Assembly (NCBI RefSeq): GCF_000764305.2
Contig: NW_025934864.1
Span: 1 to 64,000, forward strand
Source: Hyalella azteca
Taxonomy: Eukaryota; Arthropoda; Malacostraca; Amphipoda; Hyalellidae
Direction: 5' to 3'
DNA: 64,000 nt
In this document: positions 43,801 through 49,745 of the stretch, in pieces
How positions within the stretch are numbered: the stretch's first letter is position 1
Layout: the number at the start of each line of letters is the position of its first letter
Notes under the pieces: generated by a model
The model's input: the letters and a program-made list of their open reading frames with translations, nothing else
Told to the model about the DNA's origin: nothing
Database searches by the model: none
Program-made: the position numbers and the translations under genes

Positions 43801-44381
43801 CTCCAGACTAATAATAATAATATAATAATAATATATGAGCATGTACGTCAAAAATGAAAAATATAGATTTTTCCAATTTATATGTTCATTTTAAAGGTCC
43901 AAGAACTGCGCAATTAAAGAGCCCAAAGCCGCGATTGTACGTTCATTTGTTCGTTCGCGACAGTCGTCCAAGCCGTGGATAAAACCTAAACCTTCAATGA
44001 TCAGAAATTTTAGTTTTTGGCTCTTATGAAAACTTGGAATTCTCATCTTAAAAATGCACCTCGTATGATTTTCAAGCTGCTGCATTGAGAAATACACCAT
44101 TCGACTTGTGAAGACCAGATCTCGCGATTATCAGGTGACTTTTTCTGATTTCTTTTTTGTTTGGATTATATACTGAAAAAATGGGGGGAGGAGCCAAAAT
44201 TGAAAAAAAAATCTGAAAAATCAAGAAAAAAATTAGGTTTACAGCGAAGTTCACTCACCTCGCTGTACTTGTGCCACTGTTCGACGTAGAACATGTGTTC
44301 CGTAGAGCTTGTGTCCACTGATGTGTTCTCTTGTTCGAACAGCAGCAGCAGCGGCGTCTCTTCAAGGAACACTCGCAACAT
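4426..44381 (-). CDS. DNAI4: Axonemal dynein intermediate chain, WD40 (DNAI4/WDR78-like), gene span
   Basis: This gene encodes a WD-repeat intermediate chain that would help assemble or anchor axonemal dynein arms in motile cilia or sperm flagella. I assembled 16 exons by following open frames between AG and GT sites; nearly all junctions agree in phase. In order the protein has an N-terminal region (LEETPLLLLFE, then ATQTPPVYLL), a short helical part (DRLGWIERLL), and WD-family segments: WLVLGAYGEL, GGFAGWNSKRSDCPEF, AVTCIDW, HSGPVWQVQW, LVSVSEDGLVREW, TYLVGTLSGHVLL, YVGHTARVTRVAW, TIFLSAAMDETIRVW, GVDVWDVSLS and NLVVGDSAGNVHVL. PVWQ-W, SVS-DG--W, YLVGT--G and LVVGDS-G-V are hallmarks of this family. 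The D[VL]SLS ending favours DNAI4 over DNAI1. Exons are missing at 32689-40368 and probably at 14423-16800. Family call strong, subtype moderate. Confidence 0.8.
4575..5010. repeat. 34-bp minisatellite before the last dynein acceptor
   Basis: About 12 copies of a 34-bp unit (ttaaggaaggattgtgtata plus ttcatccctattcg), regular near 4670-4780 and decaying outward. In transcription order it ends about 15-20 bases before the acceptor at 4558-4560. On the minus strand each unit has a TCCTTCCTTAAC word that resembles a pyrimidine tract with a branch-site-like TTAAC. Confidence 0.9.
5265..5495. mobile_element. Possible MITE (hAT-like ends)
   Basis: agggttgccaaatggtc at about 5268 and, inverted, cagggtaaccatggcctgaa at about 5475-5491 are imperfectly complementary. 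They resemble the CAGGGTTGCCA-type ends of hAT elements. The interior is non-coding and no target duplication is clear. Confidence 0.35.
6925..7335. repeat. About 100-bp degenerate tandem repeat
   Basis: Segments containing agacctctgctccagcttta, actctccctaga and ttcattttgaagactttaga recur three to four times with decay. Confidence 0.65.
7772..7855. repeat. (CTG)n trinucleotide repeat
   Basis: Two runs of CTG/GCT, about 9 and 11 units, separated by a tataggtt interruption. The minus strand reads poly-Ser in one frame, but nothing around it suggests an exon. Confidence 0.93.
8130..8812. mobile_element. Penelope-like element ends in a 340-bp palindrome
   Basis: Two arms of about 340 bases (8130-8471 and 8475-8812) are nearly exact reverse complements around gggagtgtccc at 8473. 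They differ mainly in a poly-A/T run. Each arm codes outward for the same C-terminus, DLRILESLYIFKLRPSLN then SAGSSYPLEIVNR, ending at stops near 8323 (minus) and 8623 (plus). RILES-YI--L-P-LN resembles the end of the GIY-YIG endonuclease region of Penelope-like elements. Downstream of each stop is gatggagctggactccgaaa followed by cgttttcc, of the sort found near the ends of such elements. Confidence 0.75.
10616..10890. repeat. 39-bp minisatellite, about 7 copies
   Basis: The unit is tcatattatttgagggatca plus gaacctctttgtgtctcca. Thirty-nine is divisible by three, so it leaves an open frame of 13-residue repeats on plus. The GC-richer sequence just upstream (10440-10620) is not recognisably coding. 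Confidence 0.88.
11198..11290. repeat. Short inverted repeat
   Basis: aaagcgaagaaaactccaca near 11198 is matched by its complement (tgtggagtttacttcgcttt) near 11268-11287, with a spacer carrying gaaaacgttttcg. It may be an end of a Penelope-like element, given the similar word in the palindrome at 8130-8812. Confidence 0.5.
12985..13260. repeat. Degenerate about 20-bp repeat
   Basis: Variants of ggttcaccgctcaatgtcc recur with much decay. Confidence 0.65.
13486..14062 (-). mobile_element. Non-LTR retrotransposon (jockey/RTE-like) RT C-terminus, broken
   Basis: Minus-strand frames encode the end of a LINE reverse transcriptase polyprotein. Positions 14060 to about 13750 give ALVIPILEYCCQLW, then HLEGVQRTFTSKI and LNYWERLRCLGLYSLQRGRE. 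About 13752 to 13486 gives FNVLPKDLREG and TLETFKRRLDVFL in another frame. ILEY--QLW, IQR-FT--I and L-LYSL--RRERY are typical of this region in arthropod elements. It is truncated at the 5' side and has a frameshift near 13750, so it is inactive. Confidence 0.8.
14297..14422 (-). CDS. DNAI4: Dynein IC penultimate exon
   Basis: Exactly 42 codons, phase 0 at both ends, acceptor GTGGTCCCAG, donor GTCAGT: QLVAAARGTGVDVWDVSLSA then HSPVLSYPLLGATTVAFTPT and TR. V-VWD-SLS---PV is the last-but-one blade as in DNAI4. A short exon for about 15-20 residues before QLVAAA is probably missing between here and 16801. Confidence 0.82.
15965..16795. repeat. 23-bp minisatellite after exon 16801
   Basis: Units of about 23 bp (minus: ggcgtcagttttatgggacc plus aca) are regular from about 16400 to 16795 and decay outward to about 15965. 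It begins within a few bases of the GTGAGG donor, whose own sequence (GTGAGGCGTCAGTT) matches the unit. Confidence 0.9.
16801..17420 (-). CDS. DNAI4: Dynein IC large exon with acidic insert inside a blade
   Basis: 620 bases: two bases completing Gly, then 206 codons, acceptor ATTGTTACAG, donor AAG|GTGAGG. The first 165 or so residues are disordered, rich in E, N, S, K and Q (for example DKNIKEEKQDEIKN). The last part returns to family sequence: APTIFLSAAMDETIRVWSID then KPAAPLVVLRVPK. Family members join WSP directly to -VFLSCS-D--I--W, so this insert falls between strands of one blade. Confidence 0.85.
18462..18716. repeat. Composite minisatellite after exon 18757
   Basis: Two interleaved units. 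One is about 18 bp (minus: ccacttatggtacgtctg), repeated about eight times with a G|GTACGT donor word. The other is about 36-40 bp and carries agcccgtcacgggcaacgtc, copied from the first 50 intron bases past the real donor. Confidence 0.88.
18757..18841 (-). CDS. DNAI4: Dynein IC exon (YVGHTARVTRVAW)
   Basis: Eighty-five bases, acceptor CCCGTATAG, donor G|GTGCAG. Encodes CRTYERDRCVQVYVGHTARV, TRVAWRSS plus one base. It completes YLVGT--G from the previous exon and gives the GH---V--VAW strand. The leftover G plus GG of the next exon makes Gly. Confidence 0.82.
19905..20260. repeat. Degenerate about 30-bp repeat
   Basis: Units around gacttacatcatgtatgaat with variable spacers. On the minus strand many copies read TGTAAGTCATG, which contains a consensus-like GTAAGT donor word. 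It lies about 520 bases past the donor at 20779 rather than against it. Confidence 0.75.
20780..21378 (-). CDS. DNAI4: Dynein IC large exon with disordered insert
   Basis: 599 bases: two bases completing Val, then 199 codons. It starts LLKIRLPSWLSFN, continues through about 150 charged, low-complexity residues (for example NNEDEEDRENQTEFGG and REKEKLQDDKSG), and ends CLDFRPGDKTTYLVGTLSGH then VLL at a GTGAGT donor. The beginning and end are normal family segments (L--LKL...F-VGT--G). The middle is much longer than the usual linker here. Confidence 0.85.
21545..21694. repeat. 22-bp minisatellite
   Basis: About seven copies of a 22-bp unit (gtgcatcactacagtgaggg plus ga). It abuts the N at 21695 and the 54-bp satellite. 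It lies about 165 bases upstream, in transcription order, of the acceptor at 21379. Confidence 0.9.
21696..22545. repeat. 54-bp near-perfect satellite, about 15 copies
   Basis: A 54-bp unit beginning tgctacttcgtgcagtacat is repeated about 15 times with essentially no differences until the last copy. Because 54 is divisible by three it gives an artificial repeated 18-residue frame. It begins right after a single N (21695), so copy number may be wrong. It sits in the intron between exons 27489 and 21378. Confidence 0.95.
27185..27475. repeat. Donor-rich degenerate minisatellite after exon 27489
   Basis: Irregular units of about 20 and 40 bases, on the minus strand built of CTTAG|GTGAGAGGGTGAGATG and caagcaagctctggtgggg. 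The GTGAGA donor-like word recurs at least six times. Confidence 0.8.
27489..27588 (-). CDS. DNAI4: Dynein IC exon (LVSVSEDGLVREW)
   Basis: Thirty-three codons plus one base: QTGTQARCLVSVSEDGLVRE, WTVDPGGGEMKSS. SVS-DG-V--W is the canonical blade that follows PVWQ--W. Acceptor ACACTTCAG, donor G|GTAAGG. The leftover G plus TG of the next exon makes Val. Confidence 0.82.
27740..27935 (+). pseudogene. Possible decayed coding fragment, unknown
   Basis: The plus strand reads RVEQQVRVNNAKHAHKLDAF and then a Gln/Leu/Glu-rich stretch (LLQLQEIREKF) before a stop. The composition looks coding rather than random intron, but I recognise no family. It lies in a dynein intron in opposite orientation, so a retroelement remnant is likeliest. 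Confidence 0.3.
29030..29170. repeat. Degenerate 25-bp repeat ending in a 20-bp hairpin
   Basis: The words tgttaacttgcgattatgag and variants repeat about five times. At 29123-29142 and 29149-29168 the arms agaactcaattaacacttat and its exact complement are separated by a 6-base loop. Confidence 0.75.
30845..30990. repeat. 31-bp minisatellite at an exon 3' end
   Basis: About five copies of a 31-bp unit (minus strand: gactggtgcgtggtctgtac plus ggtcttcagga), one with a 2-base CA insertion. The unit resembles the end of the adjoining exon and holds a CTG|GTGCGT donor in most copies. It stays open in the exon's frame to the strong donor at 30832. Confidence 0.88.
30982..31105 (-). CDS. DNAI4: Dynein IC exon (PVWQVQW); 3' end uncertain
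   Basis: Acceptor GTGTGTGCAG; encodes (S)GHDDQHSGPVWQVQWRRAS then STAALVSVYRPD. HSGPVWQ--W is diagnostic for this family. The end is ambiguous: phase-0 donors occur at 30982 (CTG|GTGCGT) and, after reading straight through a 31-bp array, at 30832 (GAC|GTGAGTAAGG, the best consensus). The longer form would add about 50 repeat-coded residues. Confidence 0.72.
31472..31612 (-). CDS. DNAI4: Dynein IC exon (WD blade)
   Basis: Forty-six codons plus flanking partial codons: VSTNFAVTCIDWCTEDPSFV, AVGTLEGTVRVYQIREGGEL, VLIADT. The AVTCIDW...AVG---G-V-VY signature is a typical dynein intermediate chain blade. Acceptor TTTTTTGTGCAG, donor AG|GTACCG (phase 2), matching the next exon. Confidence 0.85.
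31974..32046 (-). CDS. DNAI4: Dynein IC exon (WS-K---PE motif)
   Basis: Acceptor ACATCTACAG, donor CG|GTGAGA. Encodes (E)KVNEIPGGGFAGWNSKRSDC then PEF plus two bases. This corresponds to the family segment G-V--WS-KNP--PE. Phases match the exons on either side exactly, which is strong support for such a short exon. Confidence 0.75.
32616..32688 (-). CDS. DNAI4: Dynein IC exon (start of first WD blade)
   Basis: Seventy-three bases, acceptor TGTTGTCAG, donor G|GTTCGT. Encodes WLVLGAYGELVYEPRRHQKA then SRDA plus one base. It aligns in type with the LLAVGYG strand of dynein intermediate chains. The one leftover base pairs with two bases at the start of the next exon to give Glu. Confidence 0.72.
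32689..40368. other. 7.7-kb intronic stretch with an unfound exon
   Basis: An exon with a 2-base start and a phase-0 end should lie here, coding for the strand before WLVLGAYGEL. I could not identify it. The stretch holds a pentanucleotide microsatellite at 38126-38196. Between 33400 and 33720 and between 34280 and 34580 there is GC-richer sequence of repeat-like look that I cannot assign. Confidence 0.5.
38126..38196. repeat. (TAATA)n pentanucleotide microsatellite
   Basis: About fourteen uninterrupted copies of a 5-bp unit (ataatataat...). Confidence 0.95.
40369..40522 (-). CDS. DNAI4: Dynein IC exon 5
   Basis: A strong acceptor (TTTTTTTGCAG) opens 51 codons beginning ASKADAGLAGLDPAVQRRLL, then DRLGWIERLLSSTENLDQL, ending DGKKDVED plus one base at a GTGAGT donor. 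The W-ER-L----N---L pattern resembles the helix before the propeller in DNAI4. Phase 1 at the end does not match the next recognised exon (phase 0), so at least one exon is missing in between. Confidence 0.78.
41185..41249 (-). CDS. DNAI4: Dynein IC exon 4
   Basis: Sixty-five bases: two bases completing a Glu codon, then NDPNAASLLMQVAQETVAKS and K. Acceptor TTTTTTTTACAG, donor GTGAAC. Confidence 0.78.
43150..43310 (+). mobile_element. Possible second tRNA-derived SINE fragment
   Basis: cggttgaatgggcaagagaa and, 30 bases later, tgggggatcgagcccaag suggest diverged A and B boxes, followed by GC-richer sequence unlike its AT-rich surroundings. It lies in the intron just before dynein exon 3. Weak evidence. 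Confidence 0.3.
43367..43430 (-). CDS. DNAI4: Dynein IC exon 3
   Basis: Sixty-four bases: 21 codons (DRGVLATQSVLYDDKLRQRV and R) plus one base, with acceptor TATCCAG and donor GTAAGA. The leftover G joins AA of the next exon to make Glu. Confidence 0.78.
43664..43765 (-). CDS. DNAI4: Dynein IC exon 2
   Basis: Thirty-four codons, phase 0 at both ends, between a strong polypyrimidine acceptor (CCCTCACCTCAG) and a GTGAGC donor. It encodes KRSAGAVRRRHIATQTPPVY followed by LLHKTTHKQQDPMS. It joins exon 1 in frame. Confidence 0.75.
44259..44381 (-). CDS. DNAI4: Dynein IC exon 1 (first coding exon found)
   Basis: Forty-one codons from ATG at 44381, containing LEETPLLLLFEQEN and ending FYVEQWHKYSE at a GTGAGT donor (phase 0). 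An in-frame stop lies just upstream of the ATG. The alternative is a weak acceptor (TTGCGAG) inside the exon with more upstream exons, since animal DNAI4 proteins usually have a longer N-terminus. LEETP-L-LL recalls the conserved segment before the WD region in DNAI4. Confidence 0.7.
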
Positions 44382-45774
44382 TTCAATTTAATTCTTTAAT
44401 TTATTAAGTCAATACAATTAAATCGTTGGCTTCAATTTTTGTAACTCATTTTTGGCTACTGTTTGAAGTCACTGCGATTTCATTTCTCATAACAGCTCGA
44501 ATCTTTCCCAAAAAATGACATATGAAAGATTTCATTTATGTGTACCAGAAACTTTTTAAGAAGAAAATGCGTGAAAGAAAGTTTTCATTTCAGCTTACGA
44601 ATAACTTAATAACGCAAACACTTAGCAAAACATAAATCCGTACACTTCATCCCAGTGAAACTGTCGACCGGCGGTAGAGAACACGGACCAATATCTGCCA
44701 TACATAGCGAGAAACCCGCTATGGGCCCGTGACCCGCAGTGGGCTCGCTGCCCCATGTTACCCTATAATTTCGAGTTGAATTCAATCTATACATCCATGC
44801 ATAATATATCAATTAATATTTCAACCCAACGTAAAACTTTTCGATATTTGAAGAAAATGTTGGGTTATTACTCAATTGTTGATCCGAGATTTGTCAGCAA
44901 AGATGCCAAGGTTATACTGGAAACCTGGGACTGTGCGCAACTAATTGCGTGCCAAACAACTGCAACGTCCCCATGGCAACCATGAGCAACGTTTCCATGG
45001 CAATCACATGTAACGTTTCCTTGGCAACCCACACATCTGTACGCTTACCAAGAAAGTCTTCAATTTTCAGGGCAACACTTTCATGTTGAATAAATTCACA
45101 AATTTTATGACATCGTCACGATTCGTTTTCAAGTGCAAGTCTCGTCGGGTTTAGAATTTTGAAACTGACCAATCAAATCTCTTCCATCAAATCAAAATGC
45201 GTACAAATTTCACTTTTATAAAATTAAAAAAGGTATGCGTGACATCAAATAATCATTATTTGTTTCTTTATTCATTGTCAACTGTTAGGAATTTGTCATT
45301 GAGTGACAAAATTACGACAACGATTACGATTGCGTACCAGAACTTACCTCGAGATGGGTATTTTATGTTGACGCTAGGTTTTCTGTAATAAAAATTGTAT
45401 AAATTGCGCAATTTGTACTCCTATGTATTATATTTAGAGCTGACGTGGATGAGAACCGACGGGAAGTTTTGCATCGACTTTCCACTGTGGAAAATTCGGC
45501 TATAATAAACTAGAGAACTAATTAAGTTTCTCATCAGTGAAGCAATATAACGCATTAAAAGATGTTGCGCGGCTGCACTGTCTATTTGGTCCGCTTTGTT
45601 ACCAATTCCAGTATTGCACATAACCTTGATGTTTGAATCGCGATGATTCTCCAGGTTCACACTTAGGATGAGTCTACCTACACTCATCCTAAGTACGTTT
45701 ATATATCTAATAATAGTAATTCCATTAAAATGAAATTAACATGTTAACATGAATTAACAATAATTCCATTAACA

Positions 45775-45990
45775 TAGCCCAGTGTTTAAAGTTCAGAGTA
45801 CCAAGTTTGGCGCAGAGAGGCGCGGGTTCGATCCCAGCTCTGTGCGCCAGTTTCTGGTCAGAATCAGCGAGGAGGCCGGAATTTGAATCAGTGAGTTGTG
45901 AGTTCGAGACCGCAACAAGCTGTGGATGTTCTGCAATGTTAAATCGGCGACAGGCCTACGGCCTAATAAACGCTGAAACCGCTATATAAA
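45775..45990 (+). mobile_element. SINE-like sequence with tRNA B-box
   Basis: gcgcgggttcgatcccagct at about 45820-45839 contains a near-consensus Pol III B box (GGTTCGATCCC). The flanks ggcgcagag and ctctgtgcgcc could pair around it. The part that follows (to gcctacggcctaataaacgc) looks like a SINE body. No full tRNA cloverleaf is evident. Confidence 0.45.
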
Positions 45991-48900
45991 ATGAGTTGTA
46001 ACATAAGACTGAGGAATCATTTCAACTTTTTCAACATGGTTTTGGTACACAAAATAATCCAATCCATAATAATACAGCGGGGTGTATTTCTAGATTTTGT
46101 TCCTGACATTAACCAACCAGCGTGTCATGCGTGTTCATTAATTAGGATGAAGATAAACAAATGGAATTTGCTGTTATGTTGATAATTAATTAATTCAGTG
46201 ATTTCAGAACTTACAAATTAATTTTTCACTTGCGATCAAGCTTAAATATTAATTTACTTATAATGCTTTAATCAAGATCAGCCATTAATGTACTTGGTGA
46301 CATGCATTTCAATTTCCAATAAATTCAATACAATTTCAAATTATATCATCAGGCACTCAGTAAATTCTCAGGGCCTACTTTCACATTTTACGACCTTGAT
46401 GACAGAAAAAGAATTTTTCCGATTTTAAAATTTCGTATAACCCAATTTATTCCAAAGTCTAACACATAACCATAATTGTGTCGATCTTGTATGAGTACAG
46501 TACAATCAGTTCAGATCGAGTTTGACTAGAAATAGAGCATCTTAAAACATATTCTCGAAATAATCACAAGAAAGTAAAACAGGACAGATTTTGAAACTTT
46601 CAATGCAATGTCACACAATGATGTCCATAGCAGTCGCTGTGCCAACACTTTACAATATTAAAATATTTCACAAGTCACCTTACGGTAACTACAATGTTTA
46701 TTGAACGTCATATATCAAGTGAAATCGTCTCATTATTAACGTGGCTCTAAAGTCATGAGCCTGGAATGTTTCACTAAGACAGTACCAGCACACAATTAAC
46801 GAACGAAAAGCCGAACAAATTTTTGAAAATTCAAGCATTCGACCAACAGCTGCGAAAATTGTGAGCAAAATCGGAGAGTATGTATACAATTAAACTTTTT
46901 TATGATATTACGTAGACCCCAACATTGTTTCTCTCCTGGGGGCTGTGTATAGTTTGAACCCTCCCTAAAACTGCAGTACTACTTCTTCATTTTGCGATGC
47001 TTAATTCAAAAAATTATATCGAGACCAAAATCTCGTATGACGCACTAATGCTTCCTGACTAGAAACATTTCAAGAGGAATATTCAGCTTTAGGACGGTGC
47101 GTACATAATAAAAATATAGTTTGATATTCGGGATGGTTCAAGCAACGTTCTCTGATTACACGAAAAATATCCATGTACACAATTGGTGCTAAGTCTGAAT
47201 TGATGTATGATGATTTTATCGATATGATGATTTGATGTATAATAGTTCTTATGACGAAATGATTTGATGTAGCATGATTCTTGCAACAAAATTATTTGAT
47301 CCAATATAATTATTAGTACGCGACTCTAGTGACAAAATTATTTTCAGTAACGTGATTCTAGGTTATGGAATAATTTGATGTACCATGATTCTGTGGAAAA
47401 ATCCTCCTCATGATTTGATACTATGTTGACTATCGTTATTTGATAATTTCCTGATACACTATTGTAATAAAGCAGTAATGTCGTAAATACATAAAAGATC
47501 GCATCGAAATGACGATCTTAAACCTTTGCCTTTCGTTATACAAAGCAGAAAAAATTATGAATGTTTCAAAAGCGTCAAAAAAGCTGATATTCAAAAATGT
47601 AATTACGTCGAGTGTTTATCTTACGTTTTATGTGCAACAACGTGTCACTTTATACACGTGTATTTTCATAAATTAATGCACATTGTTCTGTTTTAGTTAT
47701 GTCAATATAAATAAATTTAGAATCTGAATACGTTTTAATTAATAAGTCTTCAATATCTGCGGTTTCTACAATGAGATGAAGAAAAACTGAGCCGACTCAG
47801 CAGTGCTAAATTTAATAATTCACGATTATATTAGTCACATTGTCAATTCCATTTTACTTGAAAATTATATTTACTTGTGAAATTTACAATGGATGAATTT
47901 TCAGAGACATTAAGTACTTCAAAAATCGTTGAAATTTTTCTAGCGTCTTTCTTATTCTATATTATGTTATATTTTACATACAATTAAGTGTCTTCCGTCG
48001 GTATGAGAATAACAACTGAATTAATGTCAAAATTGACAATGTTCGCTGCTCGAAACTTGATAGTTTTGCAGCCAATTGGATACGGGCTTGCTAATTATTA
48101 GAATTGTTTTCGTCGCACAATCAGAGGCACATAATTCCACCTGACATCATAAAAATATTAATGCACGTGTGGATCATATACACTGAGTTGCTTATCATCA
48201 TCGAGTATCAGCTATCATCACCTATCGAGCAGTCATCATTACCGTTCAGTAACCCCCCTTTATATCACCATAGCCATTCAGTACTAACCTTTAGATTATT
48301 ATCCAGAATTACTAACACGTAGCAAGTAACTGTGTAATTGATCAAACATATCGACAGAAAAACAGTTTAGATTTTTCTTTTACTTTGTTCTGAGTCATTG
48401 ATATATATTCCAATACCTTGTATCATCTGAATATAAAATGAAAACACAGCGTCATAATCAAATACACATCACAATTACTGCACATGTTGCTCGCATGATT
48501 ACTAATGACAAATTGTCTTGGTGTGCATCTTCTCTTGTATTATACATACTCTAAGAATATAAGGCAGTACAAATGAGATCGCTTATAATTCACCATAAAA
48601 ATCAAATTAACCAATATTCTGTTAGTCCATTTCCCAAGGACGTTTTGGAAATCATTCAATTATATAGGTGAGGACTAGAGCACATTATATAAAATGTAAT
48701 GGGACACATCTTCGTAAATATCATTATAAATAACTATAGAAACAGTCCATTTTATCCCAAAAGCGATGTAATCTATAAATATTAATTTAAGAATTTTTGA
48801 TCCCCATTCACTGAATAATATTGAATATACTTTATTCATGTTCCAATTTGTAAATTGTTATCCGTAGACTTACGAGTAGTTCGTGAGCGTTTCTCCTCTG

Positions 48901-49261
48901 AATGATGTTTATCGCCGACTAGCAACTTAATTCCAGGTTCCAAACTCTTAATGATAAGACTTATAGTGACAGAATCTAATTATTTACATAACCTCGCTTT
49001 ACTTATTGTATTTATAAAATAAACATACAGTGCACTTCATCATACCATGCGTCATGCACCGAGTTCATTACTTCCAAATTTGAACGAAGTCAAAACCTAT
49101 GGGGCGAGACCGATGACAGGAACATTGTATTCTTTGTAATTCAATATTTCAATATTAAATTAAAAGCAATGCATTTGCAAAATAAATTACTACATCTCCA
49201 TCAAACAAGTTTACGATAAAGAGATGGCGAGCTTACTCAGCGATTTCTTTCATGTTAAATT

Positions 49262-49640
49262 TCTCGCTGAACTTGCGGTTTAAATTATTGTATAAATATA
49301 ATATATTGTACAATATTATACAATATAATATATTGTATAATATTGTATAAATATTATTGTAAGGTATAATTATTGTCTATGGTAATTTAGTAGCAACGTA
49401 TTCTCGGTGAACTTGCGGTTTAAGCAGACCAATGATATAAGTATAAATATTATTGTAAGGTATAATTATTGTCTATGGTAATTTAGTAGCGACGTATTCT
49501 CGCTGAACTTGCGGTGTAAATTATTGTATAAATATAATATATTGTACAATATTAAACAATATAATATATTGTATAATATTGTATAAATATTATTGTAAGG
49601 TATAATTATTGTCTACGGTAGTTTAGTAGCGACGTATCTA
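49262..49640. repeat. Three-copy, about 120-bp AT-rich repeat
   Basis: Blocks ending gtaaggtataattattgtct then ggtaatttagtagc are found at about 49360, 49460 and 49600. Two of them start with a palindromic tattgtacaatatta segment. It lies just beyond the stop codon at 49659, in the probable 3' UTR. Confidence 0.8.
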
Positions 49641-49658
49641 AATAATCACAAGGCAGGA

Positions 49659-49745
49659 TCACATGTCCAGCGAGCGGTCTGAGACCGGACGCGGCGATGC
49701 AGCGACAGACTGCGCGGCGGAGCTGGAACAGCTGCTTGGTGTCAC
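49659..49745 (-). CDS. Membrane-protein gene, last exon with stop
   Basis: Twenty-eight codons plus TGA (49659-49661), acceptor ACATGTTGCAG, phase 0: VTPSSCSSSAAQSVAASPRP then VSDRSLDM. It joins PVIQ of the previous exon. Confidence 0.78.
   Translation of the reverse strand: MTPSSCSSSAAQSVAASPRPVSDRSLDM

Larger units (their letters stand above)
44382..49658. other. Intergenic region between the two genes
   Basis: It should hold the 5' end or promoter of the dynein gene and the 3' flank of the membrane-protein gene. I see no clear promoter element. It includes the SINE-like segment at 45775-45990, a degenerate gatttgatgta repeat near 47180-47420 and the 49262-49640 repeat. Confidence 0.5.

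Noticed and set aside
45800..45870. Complete tRNA gene
   Set aside because: A good B box is present but I cannot fold a proper cloverleaf or find a convincing A box at the right distance.
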